Both the position numbers and the translations under genes were made by a program. The notes beneath the pieces are model-generated. The model was not told where the DNA came from. It ran no database searches and was given only the letters and a program-made list of their open reading frames with translations. From Actinernus sp. WN-2022 (lineage: Eukaryota; Cnidaria; Anthozoa; Actiniaria; Actinernidae), in contig JAOWCC010001589.1 in assembly GCA_030867875.1 (NCBI GenBank), forward strand, positions 86,885,537 through 86,949,536: DNA of 64,000 bases, given 5' to 3'. Positions 26,001 through 39,709 of the stretch are shown here, one piece after another. Position 1 is the first letter of the stretch. The number at the start of each line of letters is the position of its first letter.

Positions 26001-29000
26001 TTCTACCATCGCTGATCAGACTGAAGGCACTCAATCTCGGCAAGGATCAAAAATACAAGATACCAGAAGGATCTTTCAAGGCAGGGAACCATTGGTGCCA
26101 GCGATTCCTGAAAAGAAATAATCTCTCGATTCAACAGAAAACAACACTAACACAACGACTTCCAGCTGACTACGAGGAGAAGATCGTAAACTTTCACAGC
26201 TATGTTATTAATCGTCGCAAGCAGCATGGTTACCCGCTTCATTTAATCGCAAACATGGATGAAACGCCGCTAACATTTGACATGCCGCCTAACTGAACAG
26301 TCAACAACATTGGTGAGAAAACTGTGAAAATTCACACTACCGGAAATGAAAAGAACCGCATCACTGTTGTGTTAGTGTGTGCCGCTGATGGCTCGAAGTT
26401 AAAGCCCATGATTATTTTTAAGAGAAAGACACTACCAAAGATAAAGAACAATCATGGAGTAGTTGTTGCTGTCCAGATAAGGGCTGGATGGACACCAACA
26501 GAATGAAGTTGTGGAATGAGAAAGTTTGGCGATGTCGGTGCGGCGGACGAGAACGAAGCATGCGTTCCAGGCTCACGTGACAGACCCAGTGAAGATGGCA
26601 TTTCGGCGTGAGAACACTGACTTGACAGTCATTCCTGGAGGTTTAACCTCGTTGCTTCAGCCCCTGGATCTCTGCTTGAACAAGCCATTTAAAGATCGCA
26701 TTAAGGAGTTATGGATGACATGGATGGCATTCACGAGTTTACTGCTAGTGGAAGGCAAAAGAAACCATCGGAAGAGATGATCTGTTCGTGGATTGCGAAA
26801 GCGTGGCGCGACATCTCAGAAGACATGATTGTGAGATCTTTTCTCAAGTGCAGGATCTCCAACAATCTTGATGGTACAGAGGACGACCTGACTTTTGAGG
26901 AGCACAGCGATGAAGAACCAGAACAGGACGATTTGTTTGTGAGAGAACTGTTTGCATCAGACTCTGAATCAGAATTTGAAGGTTTTTGATTTTTGAAGGT
27001 TTTTGATTACTTCAAACATTTGATTGAAGAAAAGTCTCAGCTAACTGTAAATAAATCTGGAATGAATTAACAGTATATTTTAGAGAAAAGAATAAATAGT
27101 TTACCTTAAGTGTAAATATCGGTAAATGAAGTAAATAAATCAATTTAAAGTAGAATTTATTTCCTGCTGTCTTTTTCCTCACGCTAGGAAGTCGGTGTTT
27201 CATTGGCACTCTGGCAACGTATTGTCTAATGATTTCAATTTTGGATGTCTGCATTCGCGAAGATTTGGTATTTTTTTACTTTTTTCGATTTTGAAGTCAT
27301 TTAATATAAATTCTCCAAAACGAGCCCGAAATCTGGGGTGCGTATTATACATGGGCACGTATTATACATGGGCACGTATTATACATGGGTAAATATGGTA
27401 ATTGTCAAAAGATAGCAATGAATAATTATGTTTGTTTAATGTTTAAGATTATAAGCACTTTGGAAAGCACTATCAAAATAATGCAATTAGAAATCTGAAT
27501 TCAAAGCATTATGCATGGATGAAGAAATTTAGATATGGGGCAAGATTTCTATATGGTTTTGATTCTCTTATTCAGGACATTTAACAGACTGTGTCATTTA
27601 TTGATTTAAAGCACTTATTTTTAGACCCTAAGTTTTACAGTTGTAAGTATCGAATGTAACAGAATTAAATTTGTCATCTTACCTCACGCACTTTGTCGTT
27701 TCTCGTCTACTTAGAGAGCGTCCCTTAAAAGTAAGTATTGCCATTCATACAGACTTCAAAACCTTTTCTTCAAGAACTTTTCAAGAACTTTCCAAACAAT
27801 CCACACTTCTCAAGGACCTGTTTTCCACAGGATCACACATTAATGACCTCACAATTCTATGCAATTTAGACCCGATAATAGCCCATTTCTTTGCCTAGTT
27901 GTTTGCACAATGGGTCATTCAGTGCTGCTCTAACGATCTACATTGTATTGCACAATGGGTCATTCAGTGCTGCTCTAACGATTTATTTTGAGGCACAAAT
28001 GAGGCTGGTTTACTGCAGTCTTCTCAAACATCCAAGGAGGTTTCAACAAAATTAAGGGGTGTTTTAGTAAAATCACGGACAAAACCCAATCTGTCAAAAT
28101 GCAAGGACTTTTCAAGGACCTGGCATCAATTAAAAGACTCTAAAGGACTGTATGAACCATGCATTAGCACTTCCTCACTTCTTTAACATGTCAAAAGAAA
28201 ATTTTGAATTTGATCTGTGACTTAGTATGCTGTACTATCTTGTAATTATTACTGGTACAGCCATATGAACATCAGAAACCCTTGCAAGCAAACAGAGATT
28301 ACAGTACTGCCTGGAATGAATTATTGAAGCATTTACCACAGTTTTACTGCATCCAATGACCAGGGTTTGACTGCATCAAAACCTCAGTGGAGCTGCAGTA
28401 AAACCACAGTTTATAATATACCGGTACTCAACAAAATATCTCTATTCTGATTGGTCAATAACGAGTATGGTACATAAAAAGGTCATAGAGTGCACAGGTG
28501 CACACTCTCAGCAAGTGTGCTCAGTATACTAGAAACACAAAATTGCATGATCTGCTCATGCTATATGTGATTTATGATCACTGAGTGATACTTTGAAAGT
28601 TCTCAAATTGTACTCACCTAATTATAAAGGCCCATGCAATAACTTTCAAAATAAAATTATCACTCAGTGCCAATAAATCTTGTATAGCACTTGAGTTCAT
28701 GCAATTTCCTCTCCTTAATCTGTGGACATATTACTCTGCACCTAAATTTGAAAGATCCAAGTGGATTTTACAGTGTTTCAGTGACTTGGAGTGAAGCTGT
28801 AGTATTTTACTAATATATTTGAATCAACTGAGAATGACAAAATAACGTCTGACACTATGCATTTTTAATGCTGAGTCAGACAGTCTGTCTTTATAGAGTT
28901 TTTTTAAAGGAGAAGTGATTTGAGGATTGTTACAAATTTAAAGCTGCAGTGTCACATTACTAATAACTACTCATGTCCCTCTACATATAGATCCATAAAT

Positions 29001-32000
29001 CCTTTTAAAAGGTCTTGTTTGCTCCTTTTTTTAACGACATCAGCATTTTACTAAATGATTCTGACTCACAAATTAACTGTTAAATTTCTCGAGTATCACA
29101 AAACTGTTAAATTTGTTGAGTATCATAATGATTAAGGACATGTACAATGGATACCACAAGTGTGATAACAATTCAGCATTGATGAGTGCTTTTATGCTGC
29201 CTTTTAGCTTATACAGACCGGATCAAATGTTTAGGAGATAACCAATCAAAATAGAGATGGTGGTCGAGTCATTGACATGGTATTATGTGTAGATCTACAT
29301 GTATGTGTGTAGATGCTGTAGACAAAATTACTCTTACTTAATTACTTAATTATTCTATGCAATAAACCCTAAGGGAGTTAATGTTGCATCATCAGTACAT
29401 GTACAATGTAAGTATTAATATTATTATCAAAGACTTTTCTCCTTGTGCATGAAGTTGGTGTACACAACGAAAATGGAGAAAATTTAGAGCAAAATTTGTA
29501 CATCTCTAAATACTGGAAATACGAGGTTGTACATGCACATGTACATTACCTTGTCATAAACACCAACATACTTTGACCTGAGGGATGTCAATCTCAGAAG
29601 ATCCAGATCACCATGACATAAAACTTTTGAAACTTTGTTGACTATCATCCTTTATATTTCAATGCAAGAAAGTTATGTTAGTTGTAGATTCTACATAAAG
29701 TACATACATGTAGCAGTTATTCAATTCATAGTTAGAACTGCACCTGTCAATTAAAAAACACTTCAGACCAATCAAAATGAAGCATGTACATGTACATTCC
29801 CACTGGAAAATACTGCCATCAGATGCAGAAAGCACAAACTTGAGCTCTTTGCAAAGATTAAAGAGATTCAGTGAAAGGAAATCAAAAAAATCATTTGGAA
29901 TGTTATGAAGACTATTGCCAAACTCAGTGTTTCTCGCTCTGTTTATTTTGATTTAAAGTTGGGTTAAAGTTTATGGCTTGTGGGGCATAGCAATGGTAAC
30001 TAAGGGGGAGAGGCTAATGTTGTGGCCATCTGAACTATCAATACGGGGAGAAGCAGGCATTTAACAATAAAAAAAAAAAATTAGACTGTGAGCTCAGGTT
30101 TCTATAGGCCAATCCTTGCTGACATCATTGTTTACATTTCCCCCTCATTAGCATAAATTCAACTTTAGAGAATTTTAAACTTAGTAATCACCGATAATTA
30201 GAGATTGATATGTTAAGTATTTACAGGGAAATTGACTTTTCAAAACCGTAAAATGGGCTGGGTGGCAAGAGGTGCTGACTTTAAACGCTCATTCCTCAAA
30301 ATTATTTATCATATCACTCTCACATTTTAGGTGATTATCAAGTGTGACAATCTCTTTTAATGTCTGCACTCTGTTTGTTTGTATGTACATGTATGTTGCT
30401 TGAAGTTTGATGTACATGCAAATGGGAAAACGTAAACAAAGATTTGCCTATTGGCAGATAGTCGGCAAGGGCCATGCCCTGAGTCAACTATCAAATTTGA
30501 TCGAAACCATGAGCAAGAAGTCTAATTGTTTAGCATAACCAAGCTACCATTCTATCAAACTGAGAAAAGTATGAAAACTGGCAAAAAAGCACTCTACTAA
30601 GTGTTTTTGGTCTGCACACATGTGGTGCCGACTATCGATTGATAGACAGGGCCTGACTAGCCAATCATATGTTGAGTTTCCCAATAGACAGTGGCTGGGT
30701 TATGCTAATACTATATATTAAATACATATCTGACCTGAGATGTTTGATTTCAGTGATAGTTTGACCGACATGATCCTGCAGTTGGTCCTGAGATGCCATA
30801 GCACTAAAAAAGTCTTCTGACCTCAGCGATATTTGGTAGGCTAGGTTCATCTCTATCATGTCCAGATAATAAGACAACTACAACAAAAAACATAACAAAA
30901 AGAACTCAAAACAATAATCATAGATCATTACTACATGGTATACAAAGATTGCCAGGGTTGTAGATACAGATTTTTACAACAACATCCAATTTTCTCGCGT
31001 TCTGATTGGCTCTCCGCTATATGCAAAATAAGTACATACAATGAAAATGACGTCACTCGCAAGCCGTGGTAGCTTTGCAAAGTGCTTTCACGGCGAGGTT
31101 TGTGAATTCAAATGGATGTTAACTTCGCTTCCAAAAACAAGAAAGTGAGGATTTCACAAGCATTTTATTACTAGGAGAAGTCAATCGGTGAGTCAAACTT
31201 CTTTGTAGTGTGCCATTTGGCAAAATGAGAGTTTTCTCTTGAGTGGAGAATAGAAAGTTTCGGCGAATTTGTACTTGTAGTCAGACTTTGTGACTAGACT
31301 AGTTCTCTCAGAGCTCAGAAGTTTTGAATTATATAACAATAACTTTTCTGATCCAGAAAAAAAAAAAATGAAAGGATTTCACATGCATTCCATCAATTAC
31401 AGAAGTTAATCGGTGAACCAAATTGCCATTTGTCAAAGAAAGCTTTCTCTCGGCAACGGTAATTAGAAGTGTTTACGTTTTGACTTTCAATGGCCTTTTT
31501 CGACTCGAAAGCAGTTTATTACACACTCATTTGAAGTTATAAGTGCTTCGTCGCTACGCTCGTTGTTCCACTTGAGTTTTGGACATTTTATGGCGTCATT
31601 TCTATGATCAATACGAGTACAGACAATGGCAAAATGTGTGCGATTTGTTAAATGATACATGTCAATCAGCACTATAGAGCAGGTTTTCAGTAGAAACTGA
31701 AACAAGACTAGGCTTGGAAAAAAGAATGTGAAGGTTTTCAATGTTATTTGTTCTTAGTGACAAGTGACTAGATATATTTTAAGTTTTTTGTGGGGTTTTC
31801 TACTGTATTTTTACTTTCAATTTAATTTATTTATTTATACATTGTATATATTATTTATTCTATTTCATTTTTAAATATTTAAAAGGTTTGTCCTTAGTTT
31901 TCCCCTCAGCATAGTACACAAGGTGTTGCAGAGTACCTTAGTAGATGTAGATTACAAAGTATTTTTATACATAAAGGGAAATTTGGGCAAAACAGGCAGC

Positions 32001-35000
32001 TACTTTTAATCTGACAGTTGGCAGAAGTCTGATGGTTGCCGGCACCTACTGACAACCTGATAAAGGGTAGTTCACATAAACAATAACACTGATATTATTT
32101 TGTCCCTGTATATATAAATATTAATATTGATTCTGGAAGGTGAACAGAGATACTTTGAATTTCGAGGAATGGATAATTCCCCCCACTGAACATACTGACA
32201 CTGCTCGTAAGGCTTGGGGTCAAGAGAGAAGTTTATTGCTACAAAGATTGACAGAATAAATTAAAGTACCGATATTGAGAAAATAAAACTCTCTGCCACC
32301 CAAAACCCCAAGCAACAAGAAGAGTGTCAGGAACAAAACTAAGTGGAAAGAATGGCCTGGTAAACAATATTAGCTAAAGAGAATTGAGACAGGAAAGAAA
32401 ATCCAAGATAACTCTTATAAGCATCGCTAGACCAGTCGCCATATAACTATATGATTTTTTCGGGAATACCAACATGAAAAGCCCATGAGGTGGTACCCTA
32501 GTGAAAGAAATGAGCACTATACTCGTGTAGGTGAGTAATTCCAGCAGTCGCAAGGCCCTCTGGAAAGGCAGAAACTAATGAGTGCTTAGTGAGTGTAACT
32601 AAAGTGCCACTGGAAGGGGGAAAAACATGGGGCTTTTGGATCGGGCTGGAATACGAGTGACCATGCATGTATGTGCTGACACTGGACACAGAGGTGAACC
32701 ATCCAACCGGAAGCACTGTCTTGGTATAACCCAATTGGCCAACCAAATTCAAGAAAGTCGCAGACTGCAATGTCATTATAATTCCTAAGTAATTGACACC
32801 AAGTAGAGATACATACATGTAGTTGAGAATGAACTGGAAGGTGAGCCTACAGTGTACAGGTAAATAGGTTGTCTAGTTTGACTCACAATGTCTTGAACAT
32901 GCAGAAGAACATAGGTATCATTGTCATGACCCGTAAATAAACTGTCATGAGCAGAAATCTGATTCAAACTGTCGGGATGCAAGTCCAAAGAATCCCTGGC
33001 AAAGTCAGCAGCCAAGGAAATGGGCTCAGAGCTGTGACTATCATGAACTGGAACAATAAGTAACAATCCAAATGAAGTCTTGATAAACAACAAATACTAG
33101 AGAGATATTCTGGTTTCAAATGAATGCTAGGTCTCTACTCATTATTATCCCCAGGTAGAAGGGGGAATAAAAGAAAATTCATCAGCCAGTCATGAGTGCA
33201 TTTTGCCATTGCCCTGAACCGAATGCAAAGGAAAGTTGGTAGATCCCTTAGAATGGCTTTCTTGTTTCCTGTTCTTGACCCAACAGACTGCAGAAACTTC
33301 ACAGATATATAACCGTAGTGATCGTGTGTGGGTGCAGGTGCCGCATTGGTAATCTTGACAAAAGAGCACAGCCGAGGAATTGCTGGTGGACAATGGGCAT
33401 GCTGAGGAATATGATTAGGTTGGCAGGCTTGATGTGACTGGGTACAACTTTCCAAATGCAAGAAGGAATCACTCCAGGTTAACAGACTGCATTCAATCTC
33501 CAAACCACTGGCAAGAATGTTAGTAATATGCACTAGTAACGGTACAAATGAACTAAGTCTAGAGCTGCAATGTGTTCGTGTACACAATGCTAACACAACT
33601 GAAGAATGACACGTACATGTATGATACACATGGTTTTACAAGTGTTAGCAGGGGCAATTAATTCCTGTGAGCTAGACCGGCAAGCACAAAGGAAAACAAT
33701 GTCCAAGGACAAAATAATATCAGGCAGTGCATATTTACAAAACTGCAAATAATAAGATACACCTATTTAAAAATAGGTTGTCCCAGAAAATGACAAGCAA
33801 CATTCCCAGACTGAATGGATTGTTGTAGTAGCTAAGACTAGTGAATTAATAATTTTGTTTTGGTATCTAAATAAATAATATTAAATACTAATAATAAATA
33901 CTAATAATAATAAATACTACTAATAATAAATACTAATAATAATAAATAATAATAATAATAAATACTACTAACAATAAATACTAATATCAATAAATACTAC
34001 TAATAATACTACTACTAATAAATACTAATACATACTAATACATACTAATACATACTAATACATACTAATACATAAGTACTAATACATACTAATACATAAG
34101 TACTAATACATACTAATAAATACTAAATAATAATAGTAATATAATAGTAATTAATAATAATAGTAATAATAAAAATAAATAAATGAATAAATAAATAAAG
34201 TCTAGCTACTGCAAATTGATTTTCTAAATTACACCATAGTTTATTCGCTTTGGAAAGCTCAACAGTTATAACCACAAATATCCACTTCTGTAATAGGAAT
34301 GTCACTTGTTGTTTGAACAGGACATTTTTGAAATAGGTGTATACTTATATTGACTGACTATATGTTGAGTACCGGTAATCATGTTGTATGGCACTGCTTC
34401 TCTTTTCTCACCTTTTCTTGCAGGAGCTTGGCTGAGTTCCTTGGTGCATTAATGAGACCTGCCCTGTCCTGCATTGCCTGTGAAGACTCAGCTGTCACTA
34501 GAGCCCATGGCAACACTGAGTTAAATGTATCTGGGTCCTCAAGGGTAAAGTTTGGGTGCATGAACACCTGAAAATGACAAATGAATGATAAACATACAAT
34601 GTATTGTATGATTGGGGAAATGTACACTGTAGCAGTTCTCAAAATGTTTTCAAAACAAATTTAAAAGAATGAGTTCCCACTTTACAACAAAGTCCTACAA
34701 AGTTATATAAAGTTAATCAATCAATAATTTATTTAAAAACACAGAAGTTTCAACAACATTACATTGATTTACATGAAAGTCTTGTCACTACAACGTACAT
34801 GTAGATAACAATATTAAAAATGTAAAATATAGAAAAATATAACATATATAAATAATTCTATATATCACCCTTATCCCCAGTTATCAAGCAGGTTACTTGA
34901 TGGCCTTAAAGTGCCTATCACCCTTTTGCAATTTTGATAGCTTATGAACCTCCGAAAGGTTTTGAGTACTTCTGTGAAGAAAGTTTTGGTTTAAAGTGAA

Positions 35001-38000
35001 TACTTTATGTTCTACGCTTGTTTGAAATCGTGTTAATGTGAACTTTCCTGACCCATGACCGCGTACATGTAAGTAAAAGCCTGGGTCGAAACCTGGGTAG
35101 ACGTCATCTCATTAATGCATTATTCTCCATGGCGTCTTTCTATCACAACAACATCAATGCATAGAAAATATACACAGTTGTTGAGTTGCTAGTAAAGAAA
35201 AAAGTCATTTTAGTCAACATGTTAAGTATTTCTTCAAATGATTGCAAAGCCGAATTAATTATATGACGTCAAGATGACATCTACCCAGGTTTCGACCCAG
35301 GCTTTTACTTACTCGGTCATGGGTCAGGAAAGGTCACATTTACATGATTTCAAACAAGTGTAGAACATAAAGTATTCACTTTAAACCAAAACTTTCTTCA
35401 CAGAAGTACTCAAAATTTTATGAAGGTTCATAAACTATCAAAATTGAAAAAGGGTGATATGCACTTTAACTGTTTTTAAATGAAACCAGGGACATGGCAT
35501 TATGCATTATCTATAGGAAGTTTATTCCACATTTTTTCCTCATTATAACAAAAATTCTCCTTCATAAATTCTGTGTTTGGGCAGGGTACATGTATGTGAT
35601 TAGTTTCCCCCACAGTATTAAATAGAGCTGTGAGACAAAAGATGGGAACAAAGAGTCTACTTCTTTATTGCACCCAGACCAGATATATTTATTTTAGTGA
35701 TGTGTTCTAAATGTTTCTCCCAACTTAATTTCTTGTCAACAAAGGTGTATCATGAGACTGTATCATAGCAGACTCAAGAGCAGGGCCGCCATGCTTCTTT
35801 CCTGACCGCTGGTCGTAGTGAATATTTAACAATTATTCACCTCAGTGTTGGTGAATAGTGGTGGATATTTACCAAGCCACTTTGTTGAGGTAAATATCCA
35901 CCACTATTCACCAACACTGAGGTGAATAATTTTAAGTAAATGAAACCACTGACCAAATAATTTTTGAATAAAAATTTACATGAGTTCCTACCTTGGGTAT
36001 AACATTGATATCAGCCTTGTCTGGAACTATGAAAATGTACATAATATTACAATAAATTACCAGGACAGTTCACATTAAAGGTAACTAAGTTTTTCTTTAA
36101 AAACAACAGGGATCATAAAAGTGTATATAAGGTCTACAAAGTTATTATCAATTTGAAATCTTTGAATTGAGTACATATGGATAGACAAACATTATTTTTG
36201 ATTCTGCCTCATATTCACCCCGTAATTACGTCTTGAAGTTCAAACATCCACCATGCCCTTTCAAGTTGGCCGTGCACTAGGAGAATGGGTCTATTCCCGG
36301 TTTATACCTCACAAACTGTCAGGAATTTGATAATATTTTGCTTTTTTTTAGTTAAAATCTTTGGCTGTTTGATTTTTGAGGAAAGTTCCCAGGATTATGG
36401 AATGAATATGAGACTGAATCCAATTTTTTGGGGGTTATCCCTTTGTACTCAATTCAGAGATTTCAAATCAATAATAACCTTGTAGACCTTAATATGTAAT
36501 TACACACTTCAAGCTACCAGGATGGTGACGGTCATGATGGCAGAAAAGTGTTTACTATTTGCCTTTAGGTGCTTTTCACAAACACATTTCGAAAAATATG
36601 ATCAACATAGAGTTATACTATTTTGTAATTAGAACTATTGCTTTATGCCATCATCCTAGATGTTGTCATCATGGTTGCTTATGTTCCCTAATAACTTTTA
36701 TTGAACAGAAGCATAGCATAAAGGCGATAATAACTTAATTAATACAAAACTGGCACATACCACTTTGACGCTTTGCAGCAGCAACTGCAGCAGCTGTAAA
36801 ACCTGTGTCTCCAGGCTGGGCTGTAGTGTTGTTACCCACTAATGTCTTCTTCAACTTCTGATGCAATTTTATCCTCTGATATAAGCAGAAGGCAAAATAA
36901 AACTGCTTAATAGCTGTTGTATGTGATAAGTTATTAACTCTTGCATTCAGGACTCTTTAGGTCTGAGCAAACAAGTAAACATTGTTGCACAAACACCTAT
37001 ACAACAACTTTATTTGTGCCATGGCTTAATGAATAGTGTACATTTTTTCTCAATTGAAAATAGTAAGGCAGAGGTTGTCTGTGAAACCCACAGGGGTTTA
37101 TCAAAGCAGACAATCTGAGGATTTCAAGCAGCAAATTTTGCATGCAACAAATGTTTCCAATAATAACTTATTATTGCTCACCAAAGCAACAATGTTTACT
37201 AGGTTCCAGGGTTGTGCTACAGGTACATGTTGCACACCTGGGCAAACAAGGAAACATGTTTGTTGACCTGATGTCATTAAGACCTTGACTCCCTCAAGCC
37301 ATTAAGACATGATTACAGGGGAACTTAACCCTAACATCAACCCGAAGACTACACAAAGATGTATTCTGAAGAAATAAGTTATGTTATTTTATTTCTCTGT
37401 TATGCATCTACATGTATGAACAGAAAATTAGTTTTCAAGTTCGAAAAATAACAGATTCTCTGCTGATAAATCTAGCTTGTGTGGCTGCTCAATTCAGTGT
37501 TAATTTCCCCATATTGTACGTCACAGTCATACCAAGGAAAAACAATCACACCTCCAGCACAAAGAAATCAAAATGGTCTGCAATTAGAAGCTGTTAGTCC
37601 AGCTTTTCAATGCCAGGGATATAGCATGGCAAAACACTTATTCCCTGTACCCGACGTCACAAGACTTGAGCCATCTGTATATAGCTGAGGTCATGAGGAA
37701 GTTTTTCAGATTTTCTCTTCATGGACATGCAACAAAGAGAAATAAAATAGCAAAACTTATTTAATCTTTCAAATCCATCTTTGTATAGATGTTGGGTTGA
37801 TTTAATCCTCATGAAATGTTTCTTGATTGCTCAACCAGGCAGCAAAACATTGTTCTTGTTTCTGCTCCTTTCCTCACCCAAGAAATATTATCAGCAACAA
37901 TGTTTCTTTATTTCCCCAGGCCTTTACAATTACTATAGTGACAGACATTTGCAGTTCACCATATAATTCTGATCCAAATATACATTATGTTATTCATACA

Positions 38001-39677
38001 TGTATGTAAGTTATACATTGTATTAAGTGAAAAGAGCAGTCTGATACCTAAGGCAGCACCCGTACCATTTCTATCTTTTTGAGATAGTCATCATAGTAGG
38101 TTGACTGGACTGAATGAAGTAATGTGAGAGGTGGCACAGAATGGGGCACAAAATCCTCCCCCCACGTCCGAGTAAAGAAGTCAGCCTGTCGCTTGTGGTA
38201 TCGCGGGTCATTTAAAACTGCCTGGAGGTTCTGGGTGGAAGAGTAGACAGTGAACTTGTTGGCACCTGGAAAGGATATGGGTGGAATCCTTGGTCTGGCA
38301 AACAGTGTGTCTTCCTTCACAGGAGATCCAGGCTCAACTTTTCCTGGAAAAAAAATTACCTCTTATTCAATGTGCCATCTCATAAGGGGTCTGGGGGTGA
38401 GTAGCCTCATAAGGCTAAAAATTGAGATAAAATACATCTAGCCTGTTACATGTATACCAGATGTATTTTATCTCAAACCATTTTTAAAGAAAAACAAACA
38501 TCTGCTTATATTACCCAAGCTCTTAATTTATGTCCAATAAGCAAGTACTGATGTCACTGCTTGGTCTTTTATTTTGTCCAAGAGCCTTTTATTTTGTCCA
38601 ATAAGGGCCATTAGAATTATTATAATTAAAGGTGAGGGACACACCTTTATTTTCCGGACCAGAACAAAATTATTTTAAGTAGTTTTCATATAAACTGACT
38701 ATCCTAGCACACATGTGGGATGGATGAAATCAAAGTAAATGTGCAAAAATGATTAACAAACTGTGCGTAGATCTATGTAGTCTTCAAGGAAGCCAATTAA
38801 CAGCCACCAATCGAACATTGATTCCAGACATGCACAACACCATGACACAGCACTTTTAAAGGGTGACTTTCAAAATAAACTGACAAACAAAGTACAATCT
38901 GAAGAATCTTATGTTTTACATCTAAAGTCAGTCTATAACTTCTTGAAAATAAATTATGTGGGCTTCATCTACAGGGACAGTACATAATATATTACAGTAA
39001 ATATCACTGGGCTGCATTTTGCACCATTTCTTTATTATAATCCAATTTCAGTAAACCATAAGTGATGGAATATTTCTCTTTGGGAAGTTCTCTTCTTTGA
39101 ACATCTTAATAATATCATCATTCATGACACTATTAATCCCATGGATTCAAAGCCAGCCAACCTGGTCTTTCATACGACAAGATTACAACAATACTCTATT
39201 AACTAGCTGTCATTACTCTCCACTGCTTCTACTTTTTTATCAAACACTATCTGGAGAGTCTGATAGATTAGACATTTATTAGTAAATATTTCACTCTAAC
39301 ATGTACTACCGTACTCTACCGTACTCACTGGTTAGCTCAGTTGGTAGAGCACGGTCTAGAGTGCGGGAGGTCGGGGGTTCGAATCCCGGCCGCGTCCTTG
39401 GGCAGGGACGTTTATAAGCCGTTGGCCTTGTCTCCTTCTACTTCTAATCAGTATTTGAAGGGGACGTGAAAGAACCTGTTGTACTACTCGAAAAAGAGCA
39501 GGGGATTGTCACCCGGTACAGCAGCCTGGCCATTGCACTAACCACACTCAACACTGTAAACTGCGTGGCAGCTATTAGCGCCGTGAAGCAGTCCAAAATA
39601 ATTCACTGATGGGATATGTCAGTCATATGTAAAGCGCCATGAAACTGTGGTTGATATGGCGCTATATAAATGTGGCC

Positions 39678-39709
<32 letters not shown>

